Origin: Crenobacter oryzisoli
GTDB lineage: Bacteria > Pseudomonadota > Gammaproteobacteria > Burkholderiales > Chromobacteriaceae
DNA: 64,000 nt
Reading direction: 5' to 3'
Assembly: GCF_030385785.1 (NCBI RefSeq)
Contig: NZ_JAUEDK010000006.1
Span: forward strand, 1-64,000
Below the pieces are notes generated by a model. The model saw nothing but the letters and a program-made list of their open reading frames with translations, made no database searches and was not told the DNA's origin. The stretch's first letter is position 1; each line of letters opens with the position of its first letter. The translations under genes and the position numbers were made by a program. Below, piece by piece: positions 50,802 to 63,779 of the stretch.

Positions 50802-53800
50802 TTACTCCTCGGCCGTTGCCGGCTCCGCCGGGGCTTTCCCCTTGGGTGCCTTGTCATCGATCTTGAACAGCTTGTGCACCACCACGAAGAACACCGGCAC
50901 GAAGAAGATCGCCAGTGCGGTAGCGCTGATCATGCCGCCGGCCACGCCGGTACCGATCGCGTTCTGGCTGCCGGAGCCGGCGCCATGCGCGATCACCAGC
51001 GGCAGCACGCCAAGCAGGAACGCGATCGAGGTCATCAGGATCGGGCGCAGACGCATCCGCACCGCCTCCAGCGTGGCTTCGACCAAGCCCTTGCCCTGCT
51101 CGTGCAACTCCTTGGCGAACTCGACGATCAGGATCGCGTTCTTCGCCGACAGACCGATCGTGGTCAGCAGGCCAACCTGGAAGTACACGTCATTCGGCAG
51201 ACCGCGCAGGCTCGCGGCCAGCAGTGCGCCGACCACGCCGAGCGGCACCACCAGCATCACCGAGAACGGAATCGACCAGCTTTCGTACAGCGCGGCCAGG
51301 CACAGGAACACCACCAACAGCGAAATCGCGTACAGTGCCGGCGCCTGCGAGCCGGACGCTTTCTCCTCATACGAGAGGCCAGTCCACTCGTAGCCGATGC
51401 CCGCCGGCAACTTGGCGATCATGTCTTCCATCGCCCGCATCGCCTGGCCGGTACTCTTGCCCGGCGCCGGCGAGCCAAGGATTTCGACCGAAGAGATACC
51501 GTTGTAGCGTTCCAACTTCGGCGAGCCGTAGGTCCAACGCGCGGTCGAGAACGCCGAGAACGGCACCATCTCGCCCTTGTTGTTACGCACGTACCACTTG
51601 TCGACGTCCTCCGGCAGCATCCGGAACGGCGCATCGGCCTGTAGATAGACCTTCTTTACCCGACCCTTGTCGATAAAGTCGTTGACGTAAGAGCCACCCC
51701 AGGCGGTCGCCAGGGTCTTGTTGATGTCTGTCAGCGACAGGCCCAGCGCCGACGCCTTTTCCTGGTCGATGTCGATCTTGTACTGCGGGTTGTCGTTCAT
51801 GCCGTTGGGGCGCACCGCGACGACGTCCTTGCTCTGCTTGGCCATGCCAAGCAGCATGTTGCGTGCTTCCATCAGCTTTTCGTGGCCGACGCCACCGCGG
51901 TCCTGCAGCTGCAGGTCGAAACCGGTAGCGTTACCCAGCTCCATCACCGCCGGCGGAGCAAACGCAAACGCCATCGCGTCCTTGATCTTGCCGAATGCAG
52001 CCATCGCGCGGCCGGCGATCGCACCGACCTTCTGGTCGGGTGAGTTACGCTCGTCCCAGTCCTTCAGCTTCACGAAGGTCAGGCCCATGTTCTGGCCGCG
52101 GCCGGCGAAGCTGAAGCCCACCACCGAGAACACCGACTCGACCGACTTGCTCTCGTCCTTCAGGAAGTGGTTCTCGGCCTGCTCGATCACCCGCAGCGTG
52201 CGCTCTTGGGTGGCGCCGACCGGCAGCTCCACGTTACTGAACAAGATGCCCTGGTCTTCGTCCGGCAGAAACGCGGTCGGCATGCGCATAAACAGGAACA
52301 CCATGATGCCGATGATTGCGCCGTAGATGATCAGGTAGCGGCCGCTCTTGGCGAGCATCCGCCCCACCACCGACTGGTAGCGCGCGTTGCTGGCATCGAA
52401 GGTACGGTTAAACCAGCCGAAGAAGCCGGTATCGACCGCGTGATGGCCCTTGGCGATCGGCTTGAGCATGGTCGCGCACAAGGCCGGGGTCAGCACCAGC
52501 GCCACCAGCACCGACAGCGCCATCGACGACACGATGGTGATCGAGAACTGGCGATAGATCGCACCGGTGGAGCCGCCGAAGAACGCCATCGGCACGAATA
52601 CCGCCGACAGCACCAGCGCGATGCCGACCAGCGCGCCGGTGATCTGGCCCATCGACTTGCGGGTCGCTTCCTTAGGCGATAAGCCCTCCTCGCTCATCAC
52701 CCGCTCGACGTTCTCCACCACCACGATCGCATCGTCCACCAACAGGCCGATGGCGAGCACCATGCCGAACATCGTCAGCGTGTTGATCGAGAAGCCGGAC
52801 GCCGCCAGCACCCCGAAGGTGCCCAAGAGCACCACCGGTACCGCGATGGTGGGGATCAGCGTCGCGCGGAAGTTCTGCAGGAACAGGTACATCACCAAGA
52901 ACACCAGCACGATCGCTTCGACCAAGGTCTTCACCACTTCGTGGATCGACAGCTTCACGAACGGGGTGGTGTCGTACGGGTAGACCACCTTCAGCGACGG
53001 AGGGAAGAACTTCTGCAGATTGTCCATCTTGGCGCGCACCGCGTTGGCGGTGTCGAGCGCGTTAGCATTGCTTGCGAGCTTGATCGCGAGACCCGATGCC
53101 GGCTTGCCGTTGTAGCGGCTCAGGACCGAGTAGTCCTCACCACCCAGTTCCATCCGCGCCACGTCCTTCAGCAGCACCTTGGAGCCGTCCGGGGTCACCT
53201 TCAAGAGGATGTTGCCGAACTGCTCAGGCGTCTGCAGACGGGTCTGTGCAGTGATGGTCGCATTGAGCTGCTGGCCCGGTACCGCCGGGGCGCCGCCCAA
53301 TTGGCCGGCCGACACCTGCACGTTCTGCGCGCTGATCGCGCTGCTGACATCCAGCGCGGTCAGCTGGTAGCTATTGAGCTTGTTCGGGTCCAGCCAGATC
53401 CGCATCGCGTACTGCGAGCCGAACACCTGGATGTCGCCAACGCCCGGCAGACGACTGATCGGGTCCTTGATATTGGCCGAAATGTAGTCGCCCAGGTCGT
53501 TCTTGTTCATGCTGCCATCGGTCGATACCAGGCCGATGATCAAGAGGTAGTTCTTGGTCGCCTTGGCCACCCGGATACCCTGTTGCTGCACTTCCTGCGG
53601 CAACAGCGGCGTCGCCAGCTGCAGCTTGTTCTGCACCTGAACCTGCGCGATGTCCGGGCTGGTGCCGGCCTTGAAGGTCAGCGTGATGGTCGCGGCCCCG
53701 GACGAATCACTGGTCGACGCCATGTACATCAGGTTGTCGATGCCGTTCATCTGCTGTTCGATCACCTGGGTCACGGTGTCTTCCAGCGTCTTGGCCGACG

Positions 53801-53954
53801 CGCCCGGATAGGTGGCGGTGATCGACACTGACGGCGGGGCAATCGCCGGGTACTGCGACACCGGCAGGCTGAAGATCGACAAGGCGCCCGCCAGCATGAT
53901 CACGATCGCGATCACCCAGGCGAAGATCGGCCGGTCGATAAAGAATCTAGACAT
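50802..53954 (-). CDS. RND multidrug efflux transporter (AcrB/MexB family)
   Basis: The inner-membrane proton-driven pump, 1050 residues with 12 membrane helices and two large periplasmic loops. It begins [20 protein letters not shown]. The proton-relay Asp pair is in [18 protein letters not shown] (~400-417) and the partner Lys in [17 protein letters not shown] (~935). The length and motifs are those of the hydrophobe/amphiphile (HAE1) group, so dyes, detergents and lipophilic antibiotics are likely substrates, by family. It lies between adaptor and outer-membrane genes. Confidence 0.95.
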   Translation of the reverse strand: MSRFFIDRPIFAWVIAIVIMLAGALSIFSLPVSQYPAIAPPSVSITATYPGASAKTLEDTVTQVIEQQMNGIDNLMYMASTSDSSGAATITLTFKAGTSPDIAQVQVQNKLQLATPLLPQEVQQQGIRVAKATKNYLLIIGLVSTDGSMNKNDLGDYISANIKDPISRLPGVGDIQVFGSQYAMRIWLDPNKLNSYQLTALDVSSAISAQNVQVSAGQLGGAPAVPGQQLNATITAQTRLQTPEQFGNILLKVTPDGSKVLLKDVARMELGGEDYSVLSRYNGKPASGLAIKLASNANALDTANAVRAKMDNLQKFFPPSLKVVYPYDTTPFVKLSIHEVVKTLVEAIVLVFLVMYLFLQNFRATLIPTIAVPVVLLGTFGVLAASGFSINTLTMFGMVLAIGLLVDDAIVVVENVERVMSEEGLSPKEATRKSMGQITGALVGIALVLSAVFVPMAFFGGSTGAIYRQFSITIVSSMALSVLVALVLTPALCATMLKPIAKGHHAVDTGFFGWFNRTFDASNARYQSVVGRMLAKSGRYLIIYGAIIGIMVFLFMRMPTAFLPDEDQGILFSNVELPVGATQERTLRVIEQAENHFLKDESKSVESVFSVVGFSFAGRGQNMGLTFVKLKDWDERNSPDQKVGAIAGRAMAAFGKIKDAMAFAFAPPAVMELGNATGFDLQLQDRGGVGHEKLMEARNMLLGMAKQSKDVVAVRPNGMNDNPQYKIDIDQEKASALGLSLTDINKTLATAWGGSYVNDFIDKGRVKKVYLQADAPFRMLPEDVDKWYVRNNKGEMVPFSAFSTARWTYGSPKLERYNGISSVEILGSPAPGKSTGQAMRAMEDMIAKLPAGIGYEWTGLSYEEKASGSQAPALYAISLLVVFLCLAALYESWSIPFSVMLVVPLGVVGALLAASLRGLPNDVYFQVGLLTTIGLSAKNAILIVEFAKELHEQGKGLVEATLEAVRMRLRPILMTSIAFLLGVLPLVIAHGAGSGSQNAIGTGVAGGMISATALAIFFVPVFFVVVHKLFKIDDKAPKGKAPAEPATAEE

Positions 53955-53968
53955 GCGTCTCTCCCGCC

Positions 53969-55174
53969 TTAACCCGCCACCGGCGCCGAGGCGGCCGGCT
54001 TGACAGGCGTGGCTTGCACCGCGGTCAGGTTGGTCGCGGCCACCGGCTTCACCGGCGCCCCTGGTTTGATCTTCTGCAGGCCTTCCACGATCAGCTGATC
54101 ACCGGCATTGAGACCCGAAGTCACCAGCCAGCTGGCACCGATCGCGCGGCTGGTGGTCAACTGGCGCAGCTCGGCCTTGCCGTTCTTGCTCACCACCATC
54201 GCGGTTGCCCCACCCTTGTTGTCTCGGGTTACGCCCTGTTGCGGCGCCAGGATCGCCTCGTTCTTCACGCCCTCGACCAGTTGCGCACGCACGTACATGC
54301 CCGGCAGTAGCTCATGCTTCGGATTCGGGAACACCGCGCGCAGCGTGATACTGCCGGTGCCTTGATCGACGGTCACCTCGGACAACTCGAGACGGCCCTC
54401 CAGGGGATAGCTGCTGCCGTCTTCCAGCGTCAGCTTCACCTTGGCGCCGTTTTCGCCGTCATTCTGCAGCTGACCTTCGGCCAACTCGCGCTTGAGCTTG
54501 AGCACCTGGGCGCTGGCCTGCGTCACGTCGACATAGATCGGGTCGAGCTGCTGCACGGTGGACAGCGCTACCGTCTGATTGGCGGTAACCAAGGCGCCCG
54601 GGGTCACCGACGAGCGGCCGATACGCCCGGAGATTGGCGCCGTGATACGGGTGTAATCGAGGTTGATGCGCGCGTTATCGACCGCCGCCTTGGCCGAGGC
54701 GACGTCGGCCTCTGCCTGCTTCAGCGAGGCGCTCACATCGTCGAAGTCCTGCTTGGACACGGCGTTGATCGACACCAGCTCCTTGTAGCGGTCGGCCTTG
54801 AGCTTGATCGAGCCCAGATTGGCGCGCGCCTTGTCGAGGGCGGCCTTCGCGCTGTCATAGGCAGCCTGGTAGCTCGCCGGATCGATCTGGTAGAGCACCT
54901 GGCCAGCCTTGATGTCGCCACCTTCCTTGAACAGGCGCTTCTGGATGAGACCACCGACCTGCGGACGCACCTCCGACACCATATACGGCGCGGTGCGCCC
55001 CGCCAGCTCGCTGGTCAGTGCGACACGCTGCGGCTGGATCGTCACCACGCCGACCTCGACCGGCCCGGTCGCCGCCGGCGCGTTGGCGGCGACGGATTTG
55101 CCGCAGCCCGCCAGCGCGATGCTGCCGGCGATCAGGCCGACGGCAAACAATGCGCGTCTTGTTCCACTCTGCAT
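53969..55174 (-). CDS. RND efflux periplasmic adaptor (AcrA/MexA family)
   Basis: The 401-residue adaptor links pump and channel. A lipoprotein signal ends in the lipobox ALAGC (Cys24). Then come the barrel-sandwich lipoyl half ([24 protein letters not shown]), the alpha-hairpin (~95-165), the second lipoyl half ([20 protein letters not shown]) and the beta-barrel and membrane-proximal domains. The C-terminus is Ala/Pro/Val-rich. It is the first gene of the operon, divergent from the TetR regulator. Confidence 0.94.
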   Translation of the reverse strand: MQSGTRRALFAVGLIAGSIALAGCGKSVAANAPAATGPVEVGVVTIQPQRVALTSELAGRTAPYMVSEVRPQVGGLIQKRLFKEGGDIKAGQVLYQIDPASYQAAYDSAKAALDKARANLGSIKLKADRYKELVSINAVSKQDFDDVSASLKQAEADVASAKAAVDNARINLDYTRITAPISGRIGRSSVTPGALVTANQTVALSTVQQLDPIYVDVTQASAQVLKLKRELAEGQLQNDGENGAKVKLTLEDGSSYPLEGRLELSEVTVDQGTGSITLRAVFPNPKHELLPGMYVRAQLVEGVKNEAILAPQQGVTRDNKGGATAMVVSKNGKAELRQLTTSRAIGASWLVTSGLNAGDQLIVEGLQKIKPGAPVKPVAATNLTAVQATPVKPAASAPVAG

Positions 55175-55336
55175 AAGCTACCTCAACTGAAAAAACGACA
55201 AGACCGCCCGGTCACCCCCGGAACGGTCACCACCCACAAAGTCGCCTGCGTTATCACATGCTTTGTCAACACCGAGCCAGTCGGGCTCCGGTGCTTTCGC
55301 GACGACGGGTTATTTGGAAGAACGGCGAATTCAAAT

Positions 55337-55370
55337 TAGAATGAACGATCATTCTAGAATGAGCATTCTA
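55337..55370. promoter_or_regulatory. Double palindromic operator between the efflux operon and its TetR regulator
   Basis: Two overlapping inverted repeats: TAGAATGA-ACGA-TCATTCTA (55337-55356) and TAGAATG-AG-CATTCTA (55355-55370). Both arms share the core AGAATG. The site lies between the divergent adaptor (55174) and regulator (55451) starts, as expected for an AcrR/MexR-like TetR operator bound by two dimers. Confidence 0.75.
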
Positions 55371-55450
55371 AGATTGCGGCAACTAGATTGACAAGCGATT
55401 AATTACGCACGGTACTACATAAACACAAAAAAGACCGTCAGGAGGGTCAA

Positions 55451-56062
55451 ATGGTTCCGAATCCAGGGCGATGCGAGCGTGAAAGTGCGACATTGCGCCG
55501 CCAGCAGGTGCTCGACGCCGCCGCCGACTGTTTTCGCCGACACGGTTTTCATAGCGCCGGCATGGCACAGATCGCCCGCGAAGCCGGCATGAGCGTCGGT
55601 CACATCTACCACTACTTCGAAAACAAGGAAGCAATCATTGCCGCGATCGTCGATCGCGACCTTGTGCGCATTATCGAAATACTGGAAGGCTTCAGAAACG
55701 CAGAAGACATCATCAAGGCCATACTCAACCGGGTTGCCGTCGACATCGACACGCATACCGACGCGCGCGATTCAGCGCTGCAGCTGGAGATCCTGGCCGA
55801 ATCATCGCGCAACCCGGAAGTCGCCAAGATCACCCGCACAAAGGACGCGATTGGCCGGAAGCTGCTGGGCGAGACGATCGAGAACGGTCGCCGCCAACGC
55901 GGCTTGCCACCGCTACCGGCAACCGATCTCGATGCTCGCATCGACGTGATGATCGCGCTGTTCGAAGGCCTCAACTGCCGTGGAGTGTCGCACCCGCAGC
56001 TGAACCGCGACGGCATCTCCGCCGTCCTCGACAAGGTGTTGCGCCAACTGCTGGAAGACTGA
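55451..56062 (+). CDS. TetR-family transcriptional regulator of the efflux operon
   Basis: A 203-residue TetR repressor. The helix-turn-helix is in MAQIAREAGMSVGHIYHYF (~38-56), followed by ENKEAIIAAIVDRD. The C-terminal ligand domain ends VLDKVLRQLLED. ATG 55451 follows AGGAGGG. It is divergent from the RND operon across the double palindrome and most likely represses the pump until a substrate binds. Confidence 0.92.
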   Translation: MVPNPGRCERESATLRRQQVLDAAADCFRRHGFHSAGMAQIAREAGMSVGHIYHYFENKEAIIAAIVDRDLVRIIEILEGFRNAEDIIKAILNRVAVDIDTHTDARDSALQLEILAESSRNPEVAKITRTKDAIGRKLLGETIENGRRQRGLPPLPATDLDARIDVMIALFEGLNCRGVSHPQLNRDGISAVLDKVLRQLLED

Positions 56063-56071
56063 GCCGAGCGC

Positions 56072-56962
56072 TCAAGCCTCGCTCTTGCTGAGGCTCGCCC
56101 ACAGGTGGGCCGCAGCCAGCGAGCGAAATGGCGCATAGCGACCGAGCACCCGTTCCGCGTCGGTCACCGTCAGCTTCCCTTCACTGCCAGTCAATGTCGT
56201 TAGCGCATTGCGCACCGCCACATCACCGTGCAGCGAGCAGTCGGCCATGCCCAAGCCGCGCAGCAAGGTATAGTGAGCGGTCCACGGGCCAATACCCTTA
56301 ACCGCCGTCAACTGCCGCTCGGCGGTCATCGGGTCACAGCCGGCCAACGCCTCCAGATCCAGCTCTCCCGCTGCCACCTGCCGCGCCACACGCACCAGTG
56401 TCTCGCTCTTGGCCCGAGTGAACTTGAGTTCACCCAATTCTTCCGGCGTCAGATCGGCCAGTTGCTCCGCCTGCGGGTAGCACCACAGCCCGCTCGAATG
56501 TCTGCGCCCCGCGCGCTCGATCAGTCGCCGCCGCAAGGTAATAGCGAAAGCGAGGTTGATTTGCTGGCCGGTGATTGCCCAGGTCAGTGCCTCGAAGGCG
56601 GTCGCGGCCTGCGGGATGCGCAACCCCGGCTGGCGCGCGATCAGCGACCCGAGTAGTGAGTCGTCGCAAAACCGGGTTTCGAATTGCCGCGGCTCCAGGT
56701 GCAGCCCGAGCATTCGCTCAACGATGCCGGTGAGCCTCGCCACATCCGCCCCCTCTCCGCGTCCGTCACCGTCGAAACGACACAACGCCACCTCCTCGCC
56801 CAGCTCGATGGTCAGCACGCCAGCCTGACCGTCCAACAACAGCCCTTTCCTAAGCCTCCCGCCGTCTACCCGCTCGGCCAGTTGCAAGGGGTCGCGACCG
56901 TGAAAGGCCAGCACTTCGCTGCGGCGGAACGCCGGCGGCAGTGGAACGACAAAATCGGGCAC
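56072..56962 (-). CDS. DNA-3-methyladenine glycosylase II (AlkA-like)
   Basis: An HhH-GPD base-excision glycosylase of 296 residues, with an AlkA-type N-terminal domain. The helix-hairpin-helix and GPD region is VKGIGPWTAHYTLLRGLG, and the catalytic Asp is expected in SLHGDVAVRNAL. FEALTWAITGQQINLAFA is the family's substrate-pocket motif. I chose GTG 56962, which has GGAAG ~9 bases upstream; ATG 57013 would add 17 residues without a ribosome site. It is convergent with the TetR gene, with a 9-base gap. Confidence 0.85.
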   Translation of the reverse strand: MPDFVVPLPPAFRRSEVLAFHGRDPLQLAERVDGGRLRKGLLLDGQAGVLTIELGEEVALCRFDGDGRGEGADVARLTGIVERMLGLHLEPRQFETRFCDDSLLGSLIARQPGLRIPQAATAFEALTWAITGQQINLAFAITLRRRLIERAGRRHSSGLWCYPQAEQLADLTPEELGELKFTRAKSETLVRVARQVAAGELDLEALAGCDPMTAERQLTAVKGIGPWTAHYTLLRGLGMADCSLHGDVAVRNALTTLTGSEGKLTVTDAERVLGRYAPFRSLAAAHLWASLSKSEA

Positions 56963-57074
56963 GATGGGTTTCTTCCGGACGGCTGGACAAGGCGATGAGT
57001 GTTGCCGATCCATTGCAGCAGGGCAATCCGATTCTTGCTCTCCCCCTCTTCACGATGCAGGCCGACACTTCCAT

Positions 57075-57100
57075 AAAAAAGAGCCCCCGTCTGGGGGCTC
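57075..57100 (-). terminator. Terminator of clpB
   Basis: GAGCCCCC (57081-57088) pairs with GGGGGCTC (57093-57100), with six T following on the reverse strand. Confidence 0.9.
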
Positions 57101-57136
57101 TCTGGCTTGGCCGCCTCTGCGGCCAAAGCGGACAGC

Positions 57137-59713
<2,577 letters not shown>

Positions 59714-60056
59714 GGAGCAAATTCCTTTCTACGATCGTCATCACGAACCTTAGTTGGGTGACACCAATAAATTTTTCAAGTCTTGCTGCATTGCACACAA
59801 AAATTGTCAGACAATCAACAGCACCAACGACCCGTAACCTAATTTTCGCTTGCCAAACGCAACGATTAGGGGGAAAACTCTACGCAGGTGCAGCACAGCG
59901 GATTACCGCCTTGTGTCGCGTGCCCTCAGGCAAATCGTGCATTTGTCATAAATTGCTGTTAGATTTTCGTATCAGTTCGGGAACCAACCACCCGCTCGAA
60001 TATCAGCGCCTGCTTCATCATGCGCAGGCTGCCGCGTTTTGCCTAGGAGACTGTTT
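59714..60056. other. Divergent intergenic region clpB-phaC
   Basis: These 343 AT-richer bases contain the candidate heat-shock promoter near clpB. The phaC side must hold its promoter, but I cannot place clear boxes. No gene is seen. Confidence 0.5.
59754..59780 (-). promoter_or_regulatory. Candidate heat-shock (sigma-32) promoter of clpB
   Basis: On the reverse strand CTTGAAA (an exact sigma-32 -35 element) is followed after 13 bases by CACCCAAC, a partial match to the -10 CCCCATNT. It lies 40-65 bases upstream of clpB, which is a classical sigma-32 gene. Confidence 0.5.
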
Positions 60057-61823
60057 GTGAGCCAGGATACCCACGCCTCGCTGGAGGCGTTTTTCAACAA
60101 CCTGACCGCCGCCAACCAGAAATGGATGCAGCAATTTGTCAACACACTGACGCTGGGCCAGCAGACGCCTGATCAGCCGCCCGCCTCGGTGACCGATGCC
60201 TGGGCACAGCTGGTCAGCAACGCCAGCCAGTTCGTCAACCTGCAGACCGAGCTCTACCAGCAACAGCTCGGCCTGTGGCTCAATTTCCTGGGCCAGAAGC
60301 CTCAAGACGGCACCGCGGCCAAGAGCGGTGACCGCCGCTTCGCGGCTCCGGAGTGGGACGAGCATCCGTTCTACAGCTTCCTGAAGCAGAGCTATCTGCT
60401 CACCTCCAAATGGATGCTGGAGCTGGTTGACCAGGCACAGCTCGAGGGCGACACCAAGGAACGCATCAGCTTCATCACCCGCCAGTACGTCGATGCGATG
60501 GCCCCGTCCAACTTCATGCTGACCAATCCCGAGGTGATCAAGCGCGCCATCGAGAGCAAGGGCGAAAGCCTGGTCGAAGGCATGAAGAACATGGTCGACG
60601 ACATCCAGAAGGGCCACATCTCGATGTCGGACGAGACGCACTTCGAGATCGGCGTGAACATTGCAACCACCCCGGGCGAGGTGGTGTTCCGCAACGAGCT
60701 GATCGAGCTGATCCAGTACACCCCAACCACCGAGCAGGTGTACGAGAAGCCGCTCTTGATCGTGCCGCCGTGCATCAACAAGTACTACCTGATGGACCTG
60801 CAGCCGGAAAACTCGATGGTGCGCCACTTCGTCGCCCAGGGTTACCGGGTGTTCTTGATCTCGTGGCGCTCGGCAACGCCGGCGATGAAGCATTTCACGT
60901 GGGATAACTACATCGAGCAGGGTGTGATCGCCGCCAGCGACGCGGTGAAAAAGATCACCAAGCAGCCTACGATGAATGCGTTGGGCTTCTGCATCGGTGG
61001 CGTCATCCTCGCCACCTCCCTGGCTGTGATGAAAGCCAAGAACATCAACTGCTTCGACTCGGCTACCTTCATGACCTCGCTGCTCGACCACTCCGAGCCG
61101 GGCGACATCAAGGTCTACGTCGATCCCAATATTATCGCCAGCCGCGAAGCGAAGCTCGCCCAAGGTGGCATCATCAGCGGCAAGGAGCTGGGCCGCAGCT
61201 TCGCCAGCCTGCGAGCCAACGACTTGGTGTGGAACTACGTCGTCAACAACTACCTGCTCGGTAAGACCCCGCCGCCGTTTGACCTCTTGTACTGGAACAA
61301 CGATGCGGTCGACCTGCCGCTGCCGATGCACACCTTCTTCCTGCGCCAGTTCTACATGAACAATGCGCTGGTGAAGCCTGGCAGCATCTCACTGTGCGGT
61401 GTGCCGGTGGACGTTAGCAAGATCGACATTCCGATCTATGTGTTCGCCGCCCGTGAAGACCACATCGTGCTGTGGCAAGGTGCCTTCAACGGTCTGAAAT
61501 ACCTGAGCAGCGCACCGAGCCGCCGCTTCGTGCTGGGTGCCTCGGGCCACATCGCCGGTTCGATTAACCCGGTGACCAAGGACAAGCGCAACTACTGGGT
61601 GAATGAGAACCTGCCGGAATCGCCGGACGCCTGGTTCGAAGGGGCGGAAAGCCGCCCGGGCAGCTGGTGGAAGGACTGGGACAGCTGGCTCGCCCCGCAG
61701 TCGGGCAAGCATGTCGCCGCACCGAAGGCCCAGGGCAACAAGGAATTCCCGCCGCTGCTACCGGCCCCGGGTTCCTATGTGCGCGCCAAGGCTTATGCAC
61801 CGCAGGTGGTTCACCTGCACTGA
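60057..61823 (+). CDS. phaC: Class I poly(R)-hydroxyalkanoate synthase PhaC
   Basis: PhaC polymerises hydroxyacyl-CoA into PHA granules. The GTG at 60057 has AGGAGA 7 bases upstream and gives 588 residues; the ATG at 60039 lies before that ribosome site. The catalytic triad is Cys312 in the lipase-like box GFCIGG, Asp468 in AREDHIVLW and His498 in GASGHIAG. The N-terminal ~200 residues are the class I domain for dimers and granule binding. phaA follows after 79 bases in the same direction; phaB is not seen in the window. Confidence 0.95.
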   Translation: MSQDTHASLEAFFNNLTAANQKWMQQFVNTLTLGQQTPDQPPASVTDAWAQLVSNASQFVNLQTELYQQQLGLWLNFLGQKPQDGTAAKSGDRRFAAPEWDEHPFYSFLKQSYLLTSKWMLELVDQAQLEGDTKERISFITRQYVDAMAPSNFMLTNPEVIKRAIESKGESLVEGMKNMVDDIQKGHISMSDETHFEIGVNIATTPGEVVFRNELIELIQYTPTTEQVYEKPLLIVPPCINKYYLMDLQPENSMVRHFVAQGYRVFLISWRSATPAMKHFTWDNYIEQGVIAASDAVKKITKQPTMNALGFCIGGVILATSLAVMKAKNINCFDSATFMTSLLDHSEPGDIKVYVDPNIIASREAKLAQGGIISGKELGRSFASLRANDLVWNYVVNNYLLGKTPPPFDLLYWNNDAVDLPLPMHTFFLRQFYMNNALVKPGSISLCGVPVDVSKIDIPIYVFAAREDHIVLWQGAFNGLKYLSSAPSRRFVLGASGHIAGSINPVTKDKRNYWVNENLPESPDAWFEGAESRPGSWWKDWDSWLAPQSGKHVAAPKAQGNKEFPPLLPAPGSYVRAKAYAPQVVHLH

Positions 61824-61902
61824 ACAAACAAAGCTGGCCGAAGACGCCAGCAAGCTGACCCGCCGGGGCAACCCGGCGCCCTCTATACGGAGATGAAACA
61901 CA

Positions 61903-63084
61903 ATGCAAGACGTAGTGATTGTTGCCGCCCGCCGCACTGCCATCGGTAACTTCGGTGGCTCTCTTGCCAAGATTCCTGCCCCGGAGCTGGGCGCTACCGT
62001 AATCAAAGCTCTGCTGGAAGACACCGGCCTCGCCCCGGAACAAGTCTCTGAAGTCATCCTCGGCCAAGTGCTCACCGCAGGCGTCGGCCAGAACCCGGCG
62101 CGTCAGGCGCTGATCAAGGCTGGCCTGCCGGTCACCACCCCGGCCACCACCCTGAACGTGGTGTGCGGCTCTGGCCTTCGCGCCACCCACCTCGCCGCCC
62201 AGGCCATCGCCAACGGTGACGCCGAGATCGTGATCGCCGGCGGCCAGGAAAGCATGTCGCTGTCCCCGCACATCCTGCCGGGTTCGCGCGACGGCTTCCG
62301 CATGGGTAACACCCAACTGGTCGACACCATGGTCTACGACGGCCTGACCGATGTGTACAACCAGTACCACATGGGCATCACTGCCGAGAACATCGCCGAG
62401 AAATACGGCATCAGCCGCGAAGAACAGGACCAGCTGGCTACTGCTTCGCAGAACCGCGCCGAAGCTGCCCAAGCTGCCGGCAAGTTCGACGCCGAGATCG
62501 TGCCGGTGCTGGTGCCGCAGCGTAAGGGCGACCCGGTTGCCTTTACCCGCGACGAGTTCATCAAGGCCGGTGCCACCGCCGAAGGGCTGGGCAAGCTGCG
62601 TCCGGCCTTCAAGAAGGATGGTTCCGTCACCGCCGGCAACGCCTCGGGCCTGAATGACGGCGCCGCGGCTGTGCTGATGATGTCGGCCGACAAGGCCAAG
62701 GAGCTGGGCCTGAAGCCGCTGGCCGTGGTGCGTGGCTATGCGCTGTCCGGCTGCGCGCCGGAAATCATGGGCATGGGCCCGGTCAGCGCCACCCGCAAGG
62801 CACTGGCGAAGGCCGGCTGGAGCGTCGAAGACCTCGACCTGATCGAGGCCAACGAAGCGTTCGCCGCCCAGGCTCTGGGTGTCACCCGCGAGCTGAAGTG
62901 GGACCTTTCCAAGGTCAACGTGAACGGCGGTGCAATCGCACTGGGTCACCCGATCGGCGCATCCGGCGCCCGCGTGCTGGTAACGCTGCTGCATGAAATG
63001 CAGCGCAGCGATGCCAAGAAAGGCCTGGCCACGCTGTGCATCGGCGGCGGCATGGGCGTGGCACTGGCGGTCGAGCGTCCGTAA
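61903..63084 (+). CDS. phaA: Acetyl-CoA acetyltransferase (beta-ketothiolase) PhaA
   Basis: PhaA joins two acetyl-CoA into acetoacetyl-CoA, the first step to polyhydroxybutyrate. The 393-residue thiolase has the nucleophile Cys88 ([10 protein letters not shown]), His349 ([10 protein letters not shown]) and Cys379 (LCIGGGMG), plus NEAFAAQ. It directly follows phaC, so a PHB role is most likely, although such thiolases also serve other acetyl-CoA metabolism. Confidence 0.94.
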   Translation: MQDVVIVAARRTAIGNFGGSLAKIPAPELGATVIKALLEDTGLAPEQVSEVILGQVLTAGVGQNPARQALIKAGLPVTTPATTLNVVCGSGLRATHLAAQAIANGDAEIVIAGGQESMSLSPHILPGSRDGFRMGNTQLVDTMVYDGLTDVYNQYHMGITAENIAEKYGISREEQDQLATASQNRAEAAQAAGKFDAEIVPVLVPQRKGDPVAFTRDEFIKAGATAEGLGKLRPAFKKDGSVTAGNASGLNDGAAAVLMMSADKAKELGLKPLAVVRGYALSGCAPEIMGMGPVSATRKALAKAGWSVEDLDLIEANEAFAAQALGVTRELKWDLSKVNVNGGAIALGHPIGASGARVLVTLLHEMQRSDAKKGLATLCIGGGMGVALAVERP

Positions 63085-63102
63085 GTCAACTTCATGTCAT
63101 GA

Positions 63103-63130
63103 AAAAACCGGGACTGCGGTCCCGGTTTTT
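63103..63130 (+). terminator. Terminator of phaCA
   Basis: ACCGGGAC (63107-63114) and GTCCCGGT (63119-63126) form the stem, flanked by A and T runs (T5). Confidence 0.9.
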
Positions 63131-63166
63131 GTTTACCCATCGTGCGCGTTCAGGCAGCGATCCGGC

Positions 63167-63637
63167 TCAGTCGGCAAACCGCGGCTCGCAACGCACCTCG
63201 GTCTTCACTGAGTTGGCAATGAAGCAAGCCTCGTGTGCCGCATGATGCAGCGAGTCCACCTGCTCCCGGCTTGGCTGATGCTCTCCGCCAAACACCACCA
63301 GCGGGCGCAGCACCACCTCGGTCATCGCCAATTTCTTCTCGGCATTGCGCGCCATCTTGCCGACAGCCTCGTCGTGATAGCTGTCCACCGTCCAGCCCTG
63401 CTCCACCGCCAGCGACAGGAACCACAGCATGTGGCAGCTCGACAGCGAGGCGACGAAGGCCTCCTCCGGGTCGATCGCCGCTTCGCTCGAATACGGCAGT
63501 GGCACCACATGGGGTGACGACGAAGCCGGCACCTCGACGCCGCCATCAAAACGCCAGACATGGGCCCGGCTGTAGCGGTTGTCGGTAAAGATCTGCCCAT
63601 CGCGCTGCCAGGCGACGGTGGCGGTATACGAGGCCAT
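63167..63637 (-). CDS. OsmC/Ohr-family protein
   Basis: A 156-residue OsmC-fold protein, probably a thiol peroxidase acting on organic hydroperoxides. The two redox Cys are in LSSCHMLWFLSLA (~70) and EACFIANSV (~140), and the Glu of the AIDPEEAFVASL motif precedes the first. This fits the YhfA/OsmC-like group more than Ohr proper. The start ATG 63637 has GGAAT upstream; the 19 upstream codons are not needed. Confidence 0.85.
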   Translation of the reverse strand: MASYTATVAWQRDGQIFTDNRYSRAHVWRFDGGVEVPASSSPHVVPLPYSSEAAIDPEEAFVASLSSCHMLWFLSLAVEQGWTVDSYHDEAVGKMARNAEKKLAMTEVVLRPLVVFGGEHQPSREQVDSLHHAAHEACFIANSVKTEVRCEPRFAD

Positions 63638-63703
63638 CGGGATTCCGTTCGTGAAAAGCCGGCGACAATGCCGCCCCCACCATAGCATGGCCATTGCATA
63701 AAC

Positions 63704-63744
63704 AAAAAGGTTGGCCGAACCCTCTACCGGGTTCGGCCAACCTT
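63704..63744 (-). terminator. Terminator of the speA-like gene
   Basis: AAGGTTGGCCGAACCC (63707-63722) pairs with GGGTTCGGCCAACCTT (63729-63744), a 16-bp perfect stem. On the reverse strand five T in all follow the GGCCAACC arm. The arms carry the TTGGCCGAA motif found in other intergenic regions. Confidence 0.8.
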
Positions 63745-63779
63745 GGCAGGCAGGGCCGGCATATCGCCCTGCCCGTGCA

